Of a stretch of 64,000 bases of DNA, positions 10,481 to 24,500 are shown piece after piece; position 1 is the first letter of the stretch, and the number at the start of each line of letters is the position of its first letter. This DNA comes from Lucifuga dentata (taxonomy: Eukaryota > Chordata > Actinopteri > Ophidiiformes > Bythitidae). The position numbers and the translations under genes were made by a program. The stretch spans positions 100,525 to 164,524 of the forward strand of contig VXCM01001545.1 of NCBI GenBank assembly GCA_014773175.1, given 5' to 3'. The notes below the pieces were generated by a model. The model searched no databases. It had not been told where the DNA came from and worked only from the letters and a program-made list of their open reading frames with translations.

Positions 10481-13300
10481 AATAGGATTTTATTTTTGGT
10501 TCTCCAAATCTCTCGAGTTCACCACCCCTGTACTAGACAATCAACTAAACTACATGTACCCAGAGTTTTGACTAGTAGAAGTCAATTCTCAATTAGATTT
10601 TGTGGAGCTCAGATGTGGAATTCTTATGCTCATGTATTGGGCTCATCATTTTGTTTGCAGTCCTATAAATGCAACTTGAAAGAAATATTGACATCTGTTT
10701 GTTAGTCTTTACTGATTTTTTTCTCTTCTCTTTTATTTATTTATATTTTATTGTTTGTTTTTATTTGTGTGTCGTAATTGTGTAAGTATAAAGTGTGTTT
10801 TTTTGTTTTATTGGTGGAGGCCTCCGACAAGCCTAATTGGTTTTTTGCCTCTTCCAGCACATTTTATGATTTTATGATGCTTTTATATGCTTTGTTATGC
10901 TTTAATTGTGCTATCAAATCCATGTGTGTGTGTGTGTGTGTGTGTGGTGGAGAGGCTGCATGCTTGTTGAGGACAATTGCTGTGATTGTAGTGAGTTGAT
11001 TGAGGACAGGCATGTCTGGGCATTGCCTCCACTCTAATCTCTATAAATATAGCAGTCACACACAGCAAACACTGCTGGTATTTTCACTCCTGTGTCCTCT
11101 CTGTGAGCCGGCCAATGTCTCCGCTCGAGGTGTCACAGTCTAAAGGAGGGATTGGCTTCCCGAGGGCTGAAAAGTGAGTCAACAGCACAGTCCATGTGGT
11201 GGCTCAAAGAGGACCACCAGTCAGTGATTTGAAAGTGATAACGGACTGAAAAGGAAGTGAGCAACTTGCAGTGCAGCATTTCTCTGGCTTAAAACCTTTG
11301 GAGTCCCTCTATTTCCTCTCTTTCTATAGACTTTAATGACGGTTTCCCTCATTGGACAATTGCCTTGAGCCCCAGCTATTAGTGTTTTAGTCTATTTTAA
11401 TTGTCATAGTTTTAATTGGAGTCTTTTTTTTTTTTTTTTTTTTTTTTGTCAATATTTTACTTACAAATCCGCTGTTAGTGCAGTGCAGGGTGTTACAAGT
11501 ACATAGATTATTTTAGCCCATTCCCAATGCAAACAAGCTTTTTTAAGGAATAGAAATGAGCTCCAGGATCTGGAAAGATGGATCAGTGCAGGTAAAATGG
11601 AGAAAAGAATTGATTCTAGAAAATCCTTCCACTTTTACCTGTCATATGATTGATTTATTGTTGAGTCCTTCACCACAAATGAGAGAACCATGGCCCCAGC
11701 GAGGCCTTAAAATCTCTGCCTGGTCTTGTTCTCTCAGTAACAACAATTTACTTACTGTATACCTGGATAGTTGTGAGTGAGATCAAAGTGTGAGACCTCT
11801 CAGATTACATCCATGTACGGTCTCATGGGTTGGATTGCATTTGGTTTGCAGCTCGTTCTCTCCAAATTTACATCCTGTATTCACCTGTTCTTTTCCTAGT
11901 TTACATAACCGGCACTTCAGGTGTAAATGGGGTCAAGGTCGTGCGTTTCCAAACAATATTTGACCAAGGAGCATTACCTTCTGTACTCATAATTTACCAG
12001 TTGATTAAAAAGATTAAGCACAGAATTGATGTGCTTTTTACTATTTCCAGTTTAAAATAATAAGTGATTTGGTGCTGATTCACCCTTTAGGTTTTTTTTA
12101 ATTTACAGAGTGGATGTATAAATTCTTTCAGTCATTTCAAACCGAGAATACTGTCTGATCAGGCTGCAGATGGCACCTGTCAATCAAACGTGTGAATTAC
12201 CAACCTACGCTTGAGCTTCCTCTGCAGAAGGAGATGGTGGGCAATGTTTCAGGCAGCTTGTGTTATAAAATTTCCACTGTTGGACAACAGGCAGCGCAGG
12301 GCGGAGGAAACGAGGTGGAGGAGGAAAAGAACAAGTGATTGTTGGATTTTGTGAATGCTGCCATTGTTTTTTAGTCAGACTGGAAGTTCATTGTGCCAGC
12401 AACACTGTTAGAAGTTGTTTTGCAGAGACAGAATGAGGCTCTCCAAAGCACTCCATCTGTGTCTTGAAATGATAAAAAAAAAAACAATCAATAACAACAG
12501 ATGTCAGCATGAGAAAGAGATGCAGAAAAGTTCCATAAAAAGACACGAGTGCTGAAGTAAGCTCTACATTCTATTATATTATTATTATCACATATTATTA
12601 TTTATTCAGACTTTCTTACAGAACCTCTGCAAAAAGATTTGAAATTTCTGGCTTATTTTTCAGGTAAACACAAAGTGCAGTCGTGCGCAATCCATATAAC
12701 GTTCAAATTAACTTTGAGAGAAATGACACGTACACGTACAGGTTGTCTTCATGGACTATTTTATTGAGTTAGCAACAGTGAGGAGGGGACAAATAGAATG
12801 GCAGAAACAAATACATTATAATGCCTAAACAAAAATTCAAAAATATCTCAAGATCACGTTCTGCTTTTAGTTCTGTTCCTCATTTTTACAGTGTAATACA
12901 GTCGAAGTTTGTGTTGAACGTTGTCACAGTATCAAAACATGCAGTTGACACAGAAATGCATCCAGTAGACAAACCTATAGATCCTGAACTGCCCTGAAAG
13001 CTTCGTTCTGAACTGGTCCTTTGCTTCTGTGGCATGATAACATCACCATCTATCATGGAAATTTACCTGCATACACGTCTAAGTAAGAGGCTAATGAGTC
13101 CAACAGCTTTGTTTCACAGTCTGTGGGTGTTTCCATCTCAGGCTTTAGGCCAGATTCACATGATAAGTGTTGAGCTTTGCCACTGAGTTTGGTGTCAGCG
13201 CTCTGCTTCTTCTCATTCAGAGAAGAAAAGCAAAAAAAAAAAAAAAAAAAAAAAAATCAGCAAATGTGGATGCATGAAACCTTGTTGAGTCACCACACAG
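10481..13300. other. Intergenic, no gene recognised
   Basis: Contains a GT microsatellite (10922-10947), T-run blocks, and otherwise unique-looking sequence. A TATAAATATAGCAG motif at about 11042-11055 is preceded and followed by fairly GC-balanced sequence to about 11330, and another unique block lies at about 12130-12450. Neither block carries a convincing exon. They could be noncoding transcript or regulatory DNA, but there is no direct evidence for that. Confidence 0.4.
10922..10947. repeat. (TG)n microsatellite
   Basis: About 13 TG units in a row. Confidence 0.9.
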
Positions 13301-13309
13301 AGAATTCAA

Positions 13310-13715
13310 TTAATTCAAACCTGGTGTCCTTGTCTGACTGCTGACATTTCACCAAACAAGCGCCTTTTTTTCCAGATCATGATACAATTTTAAAGTCATG
13401 TTGTAGAACTCGGGAAACTGGAACACTTGTGCTTACGTATAAAGTTACATAGACGTACAGCTGTTGATTGATTGTGCATTGGAAAGGTCAACGTTGGAAA
13501 GGTCAAAGTTGAATTTGGTTAAACTTTGAGTGCCACAGTCAAAATGGAGAATTTGAATGCTGCATGGCGCTCAAGGTGATGTGACATGACTTTAGGAGTC
13601 ACCGCTCAGCTCCCAATACACAATAATGGAACGCCCAGGTCAGCGTAACACTCAGCGCTTATCAGGTGAAACTGGCCTTAGACAGCTGACTAATCAGAAC
13701 ACAGCAGGCTTTTTG
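13310..13715. repeat. Diverged low-copy repeat, copy A
   Basis: This stretch is similar in order and wording to 27710-28090. Shared features are CTGGTGTC/CTGGTCTC, TGTCTGACTG, GACATTT, AACTCG, TGGAAAGGTCA, GTTAAA, ACCGCTCA, an AATAATGGA-like string and GCTTATC. Identity is patchy, perhaps 65 to 75 percent by eye. The nature of the unit is unknown; no coding frame is shared. Confidence 0.5.
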
Positions 13716-14800
13716 GGAGGGGGCCTTAAAGAGACAGGACCTAAAACAGCCTGCTTTCAGTCAATGCGCATTGTGGTGCTGCAGCAAGGGAGAGTGAAAG
13801 CAGACCAGTGTGGATTTTTTATTTTTTTTTTTTCACATTAAAGCATAGTAAAGTTTAAAAAATAGACCCTAAATGAAAATTTTAACACCAAAATCTGGAA
13901 AATATGTCTCATTAAGATGGTTAAATCTTATTCTAATCTAATAATTATCATAATCATCATCATTATTGTTGAGTAAGCTTCTAGGCATTGTCTCAAAGAG
14001 GAGTCTCACTCTTGTCTTACTTAGGTTAAGTTTATTGAAGATCTTGTGACGCACCTGGAGATCATCAGGACGCGATGCAACACAATTTTAGAAGTATAAA
14101 AGTAACACTGGCTTTATAGAGAGGGAGCAAGAAGGTAGGGGTCGTGCTGTTCAAGACTGACTCTGCACACTGTAAAAAGTTATTCAGTTAGTCCATAATA
14201 CATAAATTTAAAATGTGATTCTTTCAAAAAAAAAATCCTTTTCAACTGGATTTAAATATCACATCTAAGTAAAAACTGTCAATATTCTTAAAAGTATTGA
14301 TTTTTTTTTTTTTTTTTTTTTNTTTTTTTTTTTTTTTTTTTGTAATGAAAACATATTTTTTTAAAGCTTTTGACAACAATGTGAAAACTTGAGTTAATGG
14401 AACTCAGTTAAAGTTCTTAAATCTACTGAAAGTTTTTGTCATGACCTGATTCCTTTGTTCAGAGCAGCACATATCTCAGAGTCTCTGCTTAAGAAAAGTA
14501 AGTACTATTTTCAGTTTTCAACTGAACTTTTAGCCAAAAGTTCAGTACAAAAATACTCTGATATGATATTAAATGCAAACGAAGGCCATTTATTTTATTT
14601 TTATTTTTTATTTATTTATTTATTTTTGGAGGGGACAACAGGGCTGTTATAGAGCCTCAGAAGAGAATGTTTAAATTTGATGTATTTAACATGGACTGTT
14701 TGTTGGCATGTTTATATTTGTGGAGTAACAGAATATAGATAAACATTTATAAAAAGTGCTAATGTAAAGGTGCTAATGTAGCATGTATGTACTTCCTGTA

Positions 14801-15003
14801 GTGGGGCGGTGGAAGCATAAAGGTTAGAGAAGCGAGCTTGTCACTCAAGGGTTGCCAGTTCAATCCTTGGACTGGCAGGAGAAATCAGGGTTGGGAGGTG
14901 AATGAGCAGCACCTATCCTCCCTCATTATCACCACCGAGGTGCTCTTGAGCAAGGCACCTACTGTTCCAGTGGAGCTGCTCAGTGGCCAGCAGCAAAAGA
15001 AGA
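14801..15003 (+). repeat. tRNA-derived SINE
   Basis: A-box-like GGTTAGAGAAGCGAGC, B-box-like GGTTGCCAGTTCAATCC, then GGACTGGCAGGAGAAATC and the conserved GAGGTGCTCTTGAGCAAGG. It is homologous to the interrupted copy at 4095, which provides the comparison that exposes the insertions there. RNA polymerase III promoter boxes are in the plus orientation. Confidence 0.78.
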
Positions 15004-15414
15004 GTTTGTCAAAATTTTAAAAAAATTGAGTGTCTGAGTTCATGGAACTCAATTTCTTATCTTTCTTTCTTAAATTTTACTAATTTTAATCAAATTTAAT
15101 AGGTCATCAAGTTGATAGTAGTCAACATATGACCTACATTAAACATATGACCTTCTCGCCTGTTTCCACATAGGCTGTATTTAATTTTCCGTTTTAAAGG
15201 CAAATATATATTACTGAGTTCTTCCTACTCAAAAATACCAATAGTTGACCCAACTTATTAAAAAACAATTGCAAACTGTCATGCCCTTTTTCTTTAAGTT
15301 AAACCAAAGGAAGTGTTTTGTTTGTTTGTTTGTTTGCAGTGTAGGTGCCTGTAAGGTCAAGGTCACCTTCTCATGAAAAATAGAGGAGTGAAAAGTACAG
15401 TGTATGAACTGACA

Positions 15415-15638
15415 CACTGTAAAATGTGACAAGTTGATCTTACTTAAAAAAAATCTAGGAAACCGATTGCCTTGAAAAAAGGTAAGTAAATATAACTAAT
15501 AGTCTTAAGTTATGTTTACTTTATGTCTACTTGAACTTAAGACTATATAGTTATATTTACTTACCCTTTTCAAGGCAATAGGTTTCCTAGATTTTTTTTT
15601 TTTTTTTAAGTAAGATCAACTTGTCACATTTTATAGTG
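15415..15638. mobile_element. Foldback MITE, about 95-bp arms
   Basis: The left arm CACTGTAAAATGTGAC (15415) is mirrored by GTCACATTTTATAGTG ending at 15638. Arms continue through AAGTTGATCTTACTT, a run of A (or T), TCTAGGAAACC, GCCTTGAAAA and AAGTAAATATAACTA before a short centre around 15520-15530. The element is a nearly complete inverted repeat with no coding capacity. The CACTGTAAAA end is common among fish hAT-type MITEs, but I could not confirm a target duplication. Confidence 0.78.
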
Positions 15639-15869
15639 CAGTTTGTATCATGAAAGTACGGAATGTATGAATGTACGATTTATCTTACACAATCAGAACT
15701 AGCCTGGGAAAGCAAAGTGTGTCAATTCTTTTCTACGTAACAGTTACAAAATAAAGAATTTAGGTCAAGGAACAGGTGTCAATGAGCAGTTTCAGCACAA
15801 AGTACATATTTTCTAACAATTATCATTTTATTATTTTATATTTTTATTTCCTTTTTATCTTAATTACAC

Positions 15870-15950
15870 ATCTTTTTATACCTATGTAAAGCACTTTGAA
15901 CTGCCTTTGTGTCTGCATGGTGCTATAAGAAACTTGCTTTGTCTTTTTTT
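15870..15950 (+). repeat. LINE-type 3' tail fragment
   Basis: The run TATGTAAAGCACTTTGAACTG followed by TGGTGCTATAAGAAA resembles the 3' untranslated end of fish non-LTR retrotransposons (a GCACTTTG-to-GCTATATAA-type end). The same kind of end, in the opposite orientation, closes the LINE fragment near 52540. Followed by a T-run gap with an N at 15961. Confidence 0.5.
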
Positions 15951-16270
15951 TTTTTTTTTTNTTTTTTTTTTTTTTTTTGATATCAGATGGTTGTTCATCC
16001 GTTCACTTCTGCAGTTTCACACGCATTTTCAGAGTGAACAGCAGCAAAAATCAATTTAAATTCCTATGAATCTTTCTATACAACAGTTTCGTCAGGAGCT
16101 GTAAGATCTTGACCTGAGAGTGACCTGACCAATCAAATTCTGAGGCACGTTTTACTCCACAGATTTACTCCCCACAGCTACTCTGTGCCATGGAATGCTT
16201 CCTTTCATCCTACTACCTTCTGAAACTCATGCTACTTCCTTCTATTATTTTTATATTTGTAGAATGATCC

Positions 16271-16272
<2 letters not shown>

Positions 16273-16314
<42 letters not shown>
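16273..16314. repeat. (CT)n microsatellite
   Basis: About 20 uninterrupted CT units. Confidence 0.9.
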
Positions 16315-16317
<3 letters not shown>

Positions 16318-18821
16318 GTGTTTTGCTTGATAAGTCATCTGCCAAAAGTTACATTGCCAAAAGAAAAACTCTATGCTGGAAACCAACTCTTTGGAGACTG
16401 CTGGAGACATCCCTGCGTGTTCTATACTTCCCCTCAGTTGAGCTTTTATTAAATGACTCATAGAACACACATTTTTGTCAAGACTCCCCTTTTTTTTTTT
16501 TTTTTTNTTTTTTTTTTTTTTTTGCAGCAATCAGCAAAACGAATGTTTTATTTTTAATTGGAAAAAATACCTGGAAATTAGACAGTGCAACAAAGGAGCA
16601 TCTGATATTAATCTTCATTTCAAATGGCTGTACTAGAGGTTTTTGCCTGTTAAAAACAAATAATTTATATATTGCTGCTGATTATTTTTCAAAGCACACA
16701 GGAAGTTCTTGCATGATTCACTATTTTCCGTTTATGTCAGTAAAACTCGATTTACTGACTTTTTTACTTGCTTTGCTGCTGAAGTTACATTATCCTTTAT
16801 TGCAGTTGCAAGCCATGAGCATTGGGAAACGTCTTTTCTGTGGTGCGTTTAAAGACATACCTTGAGCAAAGATTTGAGAATTGACTTGCGTTACAACATT
16901 ACTTTCATGATTTATGTTCTCAGAAATGAAACCCAGAGGACAAACAGAAGCAAATAATGATGTGATTGTTATTAGTCTTGTGATGATTATTTTCTCAACA
17001 TTGCTTATCTCTGTAATACTGCTGACCTTTGGTTTATTTTTGTCCACCGCTCCTGATTTACATGCATATGATTTTATTGCTATGAGGTAAAGTATTTTTA
17101 ATCTAACCCCGGGAATACATTGAAAACCTTTTTAACATATGCAGAGCTATCAGAGTCAATAAAGGTTAAATTAAGGTAAAATAAAGTGCAGGATTTATTT
17201 GTTGAGCTGATATGTACAAGACACAGTTCTTTAAAAAAAAAAAAAATATCATGAACACAGAATAGATAGGCAGCCCTTTGAACTTAAACGTACTAATTAA
17301 AGATACTGCAAATTCTCAAATAAAAGCCAATTGTCAAATAGTGATAGTCATTAAAATGACAGCTATTACACTATGGTGCAGATTTACACATTGATTTTAA
17401 ATTACAGCAAACAGCAGCAAAAAAAAAAAAAAAAAAATNAAAAAAAAAAAAAAAAAAATTTAAAAAGGAGGCTTCTCAATAAAATATGATTAAACACAAA
17501 GCAAGTTTGGTCAAGGCATCATTTCAACGATTCTATTCCTAGATGCAACTGACTCGGTTATAGAGGACAAGCAGGACTGTCAAACTGAGGGACAGGCATC
17601 AGATCATAGTTCCCACTGAGAGGAAGTCAACTTTGCAGATGATGTTTCTCTGCTCCCCTCAAGTGCTGTTACACCCGACAAAAAACGAGATAGACGGTCT
17701 CACCATCAACCAGAAAATGACACAGCTCACACACATCAACGCCACATTTGCTAAACAGGAAAAGCAAACGTGCATTATGTGAGTGACAACATGATTTGGC
17801 AGTAAAATCAGAAACTCATCTAGTCTGAATGAAATGGAAGGAGCTTTCTGTGGGCTTTGCAAGTTGTGGAGATTCAAGACCACACTCCTAAAACCAAAGC
17901 ACAATTCTACAACAGAAAGGTCAAATCTGTGCTGTTGGCTCAGAGCGTAGGAACACTACAGTATATATGGGGGAAAAAAAGAAAAAATTGGGGGTCTTGC
18001 AGCAGATCGTAAACATTTTCATCCCCTATAAGGTGTCCAACGTGGAAAGATCAGTACTCATAAGTTAGTCATGGAGATTAAGGGGAGATGACTCACATGA
18101 TCAGATGGCAAAGAAGCTCCAGGACAAGATACAGGCAGAGGCACAGAAATGAACACCAACAGGAAAAGGAAGCCAGGTAGACCAAGATGACGTGGCAGCG
18201 CACAGTGACAACAGGCCTCAGAGTGGGTGTAAGGAAGATGGCTAAAAATTAGGTTAGATGGGGACATTGCTGCAGTCTTGCGCCCCAGCGGGAACGATGA
18301 GGATGAGTAAATCATAACATTAGTGATTGATAACTTCTGAGCCTGACGCATCGGGAAATGAGTGAGTGATGCAATATTGTAACATCAGCCGCATTCATGT
18401 GAGCTCAGTGATACTAATTTACAAGTTCCACAGAAACCCTGTGAATTACACAAGATACACAAAGGTGATTACTTTGCTGGCTGTCCATGATGGTGGCTTT
18501 GAACTAGTTTAACACCTGCCATATAGCCAACAAAAAGACAAAAAAAAGCAGCATTTCTATCTCTATCAGCGCATCAGCAGAAGTGTCAGACTTGATTATG
18601 CTGAGAAAAAAAATAACTGCAATGCGCCTGATTTTCTACGTTGGGCTTAGAACTTATCAATCAACTCACATAGCTTATCTCAAATAAAGACCTGGTCTCG
18701 CTGCAGTTGAGATAAATAAAGGCCCCAGCAATTACTTGAGAGTTTACAGTCACGTGTAAATTCGATTTAACCAGTTAAAGCTAATTACTAAATTAGCCTA
18801 AAACTATGTCTGCCTGTTCCA
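16315..18821. other. Downstream of the Kv channel gene, no other gene recognised
   Basis: Contains homopolymer gaps (N at 16507 and 17439) and unique-looking sequence. The channel gene reads on the minus strand and stops at 18822, so its 3' untranslated region lies in the right-hand part of this stretch. Short open frames at 17659-17904 and 18058-18351 show no recognisable domain. Confidence 0.45.
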
Positions 18822-21555
18822 TTAGAAAGCTGTGGATGGAAGCATGGAGTGATGCTTCCTGCTAGTCTTTAACTCGTTATTATCTTCTCTGGACATGGAC
18901 TTCAGCTCCTCTGGTCCCGGTGAAAACTCGGTCTTGCACAAGCCCCCGTCGGATTCTTTTTCTTCGCCTCTCTCCTCCTTCCACAGCCGGTCGTAATCCT
19001 GCTTCAGCTCCTGATAGGAGCGGGAGAAGGTGTGGAAGATGGAGGTGGCGGGGAAAGCCATGATGAGGATTCCACTCAGGATGCTAGTGAGCGCCACTAT
19101 CTGTCCAGGGATGCTGCGCGGCACCATGTCGCCGTAGCCCACAGTCGTCATGGAGATGATAGCCCACCAATAAGAAGCTGGGATGCTGCTGAAGCTGTGG
19201 TGAGGGGGCGTGGCTGCAAACGGCGCCAGTTCACTCTCCGCTAGATGGACGAGAGGTGANGCTGTGGTGAGGGGGCGTGGCTGCAAACGGCGCCAGTTCA
19301 CTCTCCGCTAGATGGACGAGAGGTGAGAAGAGGGTCACGGCTACGCAGACGAACAGCAGCAGCAAGCCAAACTCCCTCATGCTGCGCTGCATGGTCAGTC
19401 CCAGAGTCTGCAGGCCCAGAGAGTGGCGAGCCAGGCGCATGACGTACAGAATGCGAAGCGCTCGCAGCAGCCGCAGGATGAGGCTCAGCTTGTCCAGGTA
19501 ACCTCTGCCTCCGCCCAGAGCCAGATCTTCCTGCTTCTCCTCTCCCACATCCACCACCAGGGACACGTAGTACGGCAGGATGGCGATGGCGTCGATGATG
19601 TTGAGGGGGCCGCGGGCGAAGGCCAGCTTGCTCTGGGCATTGACGAATCTTAGTACGAACTCCAAGGTGAACCAGGCCACGCAGATGGACTCCACCACAA
19701 ACATGCTGCGGCACTTCTGGGAGCATTCGCCCTGTGCAGACAGAGACACGATGACATTACGCTGAATGACGTTTAGTACTTCATGTTTCTCTGCTTTTTT
19801 TTTTGNGTTTGCACAACATGTGTTTGAGAAAAGTCTTTAGAGTAACACAAAACTCCATCTGGGTTTTGATACAGTACATATTTTCACATAAACTCAAGGG
19901 CTGTTTTCTATGGAGCCCCTAAAAAATAAATGACTAGTATCTCGTGCACACCAAAAACATTTTCAGGTAACTGAATATCCTCCTTAAATTGGTTGATGTC
20001 TGATATATTTCAGGATCTCAAAAAGGTAAAGATATCTTGGCCTGCTCCCATTCCAGTTGTCTATGTATCATCAAGTCATACCAGAATCATGCGCACCAGA
20101 CAGTTTTGTTGTGACATGAGAAAGTTTCTGGTGCTATGAGAAACTAACTATTTTTTCTCATGGCCCTTTAGGGCCTCCATAGTTTTCCCAGAGGTGAAAT
20201 GCATAAATAAATTCAAACTTGCTGAATGTTTCCTTCTTCTTCTTTTTTTTTTTTAATGACCTGATGCTACATCTGCAGAGATTTTCTTTATGTACATTAT
20301 TATTTAAGATGTCTTCAATAAAATTTTCACCCTCCAATGCCTTTTAACCTGCAAACCACCAAAACCGTGTTTGCTGAAAAGGTGCTCATAATGCTTCGAT
20401 TTTATTTCAGCTTTGAAGATTCGAGCAAAAAAAAATCTAATGGTATACAGCTGTAACAAATGGCATATATGAAACTTGAACTGAAGTTTAATCTTGTCAA
20501 CACAAAGACTCTTTACAAAGTGATTATCGTGATTTTCTTTGCTTTTACAGCTTCTAAAGCAAATGTCTGTTTCTACATGCAGCTATAAAGACAATTAGAA
20601 TGTAGAAAGTAGTAACTAATTACATTTAATTAAGTATCCTCTCGTATGTAGGCGCAATTTTGCTTTTTTCTTACTCCATGACATTTCCATGGATATTGTA
20701 CGATATTCTGCAAAATAAGGATTTAAAGCAAAAAAAAATAAAAAAAAATACAAGGAGTTTAAAAAAAATTATAATACATTTTTTGTGTCTAAGATGTTGG
20801 TTTAAAGAAATGTTTATTTTTATATAACAGTTACTATTCATGTATCCTTCCTCTTCAACATGTATAAGAGAAGAGAAGAGGCAGTGTTTCCTTTCACGTT
20901 ACTTCCCCCTTTCAAAGGTAGAGAACCAATTCCAACAACACACTTCCTCACAGCTCAGCAACCTTTTTAATATGCAGAACAGTTTTCAAATTTATCTAAA
21001 AAAAAAAAAAATAGACCTGTGTGCCAGCAGTGGATGTCACTATCCGCCTACGACCAGGATTATACCTGACATTAGCTACACATGCAAGATGGCTGCCACA
21101 TGCATTTGAAGTGTCAACTGTGCACCTCATCTTGCAAGATGCAAAAATGGTTGAGGCCTCGATCGAGCGCACCAGAAGCTGTTTTCCCATTGGTGTGATG
21201 TCTCAGCAAAAAATATACATGCAGCCAGACGAGCTGACGGAATACCGTCCTCGACTGTTGTCATCTTTGTAAGTTGACCAAAATCTGAGTTTGTTTTTAA
21301 GGTGTTCTGGTGTCACCGTGGGGATGGTGTTTCAGCCTTTACATTACCCCCCCATTTAGTGGATAAATGGGGGTAATTTAATCCTCTGGAATGAAGTAAA
21401 GTATGGAATCGAGTATGTGAGCGACATAACTTATCTGCCAATTGTGTGCTCAACATACGTGTACTTAAAATCACATATTATCATCAGCATCAGTTGAATG
21501 GTACAGATATCGCTCTAACTGCTGAGTTTGAATACAAAATCATTGTCTCATATCA

Positions 21556-21592
<37 letters not shown>

Positions 21593-24500
21593 CCCACCCA
21601 CACACACATACAGTACACACACACACTGTCTAAATGAATATTCACATCACATGTATTGACTCCCACACACATTATTATTTTTGACCAACTACGTGAAAAC
21701 TATGCAGATACATTATTGTAATGCAAAGATCAAAGGTTAAAGGTCAGCTGCTCAACGATTTCAGATGATCTTTTGCTTGCTTTTGCTGACTATCTCTTGG
21801 TTGATAATTAGTAAGATTTTAGTAACTTGCAACAATTGCTGAGTATTGTGTGTAATTATTAACACTCATTCAGAGCCACTCTAAATACTGCCACATAAAT
21901 AAACCATAACTAGTATGTTTTCATATGCTTCCATATCATAACTAGTACTTTGTTTCCTGTAAAGTGCTGTTATTGTACGATTGCATAATCAGCTTTTGCA
22001 ACAGAGATTGACAGATTAGCATGCTGTTCAAAACTGGCTAATTTTATATTTTACTGCTGTTCATGTCTGTATATCGCTAAGTAAAATTTGCATTTACCAC
22101 AACATCATTTCATTATATTGCCATGCAGATGATGCACAGCTATAACTTCCTGTTGAAAATTTCCAAACAACATCTCTAACAGGTATGCATAAGAGTCAGG
22201 AATAAATGGAGAGCAGCCTTTCTTCTGTTAAAGGACCATACCGGCCACTTTGCATGTTTGAGCCTAATATATTCAGTTTTCATACATGTTATGTTACTGA
22301 CAATCATTTCCCAAAGTATACTATTGGAAATGCTTCCTAGTGGTGCATTCAAGTGCTGTAGTGAAGAACTGACAACAGGAAGCATTTTCAGATCACTCTG
22401 CACTTTTTATTGTGCTTAAAAGCTAAAATTACGTAACTTCGAAAAAAAACCTTGAAGATACGTCTTGTTTGCAATGATGGAGAACCTTTCAAGTATCAAC
22501 AGGTTGATTTTAATAGTGTACCAGAATGAACTGAAACCAATGGAGGTCTGGAANTTCAAGTATCAACAGGTTGATTTTAATAGTGTACCAGAATGAACTG
22601 AAACCAATGGAGGTCTGGAAAGCAGGAAAAAAATTTTTTAATTCACCATTCCAGTAGCATGCTTTGGGAAATGATTGTCAGTAATGTTATGTGTATGAAA
22701 ATTGAATATATTAGGCTCAAACATGGAAAATGGCCGGTGTGGTCCTTTAAAGTCACATAAAACACAAATGATTGTTATTGGTCACAAACGTGTACGTCCA
22801 CTAGTCTGATCTTCTCTAGCTCCATCACGCAGCAACGTTAAACCGACTCTTTTGACTCCAGCCTAAATTTCGAGAAGATGCTTGTTGGATTGTTCAGTCT
22901 TGTTTCTGTCAAGGAAGGAATATTGTGAAGAGACACTGAAGCTGTTATGCTTTTACTTCTCCACGCTTGGATGATTGCCATTGTCTTCTCAGTGGTGCTA
23001 AACGGAAAAAAAAAAAAAAAAAAANAAAAAAAAAAAAAAAAAACTATTCATAGACTGCTGCTGCCGATCACATTACTCCACTTCTAACATCTCTACACAG
23101 GCTTTAGAATTGATTTTTAAATTCTTCTCCTTACTTTAACAGCACCTCATGCCTCACAACAGACTATATTATTGATTTACTATCTCCCCACCGACCTGTG
23201 GGCCATGTGGAGTGGCAGGAATCTGCTGCCTCTTCACCCGTCACAGTTAAAGATCAAGCCTTTGCCGTTTTCTGTGGCTCCTGAATGATTTCGTCTTAAG
23301 CTATTTTAATGTATTTGTGTTATTGAATGTGTGCTTAGTTTTTAATGGAAATGTGCCTGTTTTGTCTTTGTTGTCCTTTAACTGTATATTTTTTCATGAC
23401 GTTTTATTTTCTGTCTGCCTGTTTTTATGCCACTTGTTTTGTAAAGCGCAATTATAATTTGCTTGTTAAAATGCAGGAGATATTAAAAGTATTCATCTGC
23501 CCCTATTATAATACAGTTAACCCTGTGAAAATAGTGTTTATTTTAATACATTAATACTGCCACTGTTTCTACACATTACCAACGTTTTGAAGGCTGGACC
23601 TGATTTTAATGGAATATTGTTATCACTTTAATTTATTTAGTTAATTGGAAGTTGTCTACAGTTTGTTTTTAACTCAATGAAGGAATTAATATGAATGAGT
23701 AATAATGATGGTTGAGTCAACACAGGAGTAAAACCTTCCCACCTCATTTGTCTGAGAATAATCAAAATCAGTCTCAAATTTAATGAGATTTCTTTTCATT
23801 GAAATCACATTAGTCACCATTATTTTTCATTTTTCATCCTGAGCACAGGTCGTCTCTTTGTTCCGCATTTGTTCTTCATTCAGGAAAAAGAACACAAACA
23901 GCCTCAGGTATACCTGATTTTTTTTTTTTTTTTTTTANTTTTTTTTTTTTTTTTTTAAACACTTCACAGCACAAACGCCTCTCTCTTAAAGGAACCTTCA
24001 TCTCACACAGACAGCTTCGGTCTGTGATGTTAAGTGTGTTCAAAGAGAACCTTGTCAGGACATGTTGAATTTCCTTCCTCGGCCTGCCTCATCTGTCTCT
24101 GCGTGTTTTTGACTTGTTTTACTTTCTGTTTAGTCATTCCATTCAGCTGTAAAACACACAGCTGGAGAGATACTACAATTTTGGAGTGACTGTACTCTAC
24201 TTCCACAACAATTCAGGAAGATAATATTGTACTTTTCACTCCACTATTACGTGTATCTGATGAGTTATCTTTCAGATTAAGGCTGCTTCAAATTCAACAC
24301 AAAATCATAAAACGTTGTTGTCAAGTAAAACCTTGTTTTTAGCTCTGTGGCACTATGACTTTTAGACATTATCTACAGTTTTAGATAGAAAAGATACAAG
24401 GTTTTTCCCTCAACAACCTTGTATCTCCACTTTTGGATGAATAATATTGTATTTCAAATTGCGTAATTTTTATTATTTTATTGTTCCAAAATTCTCATTA

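Noticed and set aside
19032..19765. Several plus-strand frames and an alternative minus frame (19298-19726)
   Set aside because: They lie opposite or out of phase with channel exon 2, which has clear Kv6 transmembrane and filter motifs.
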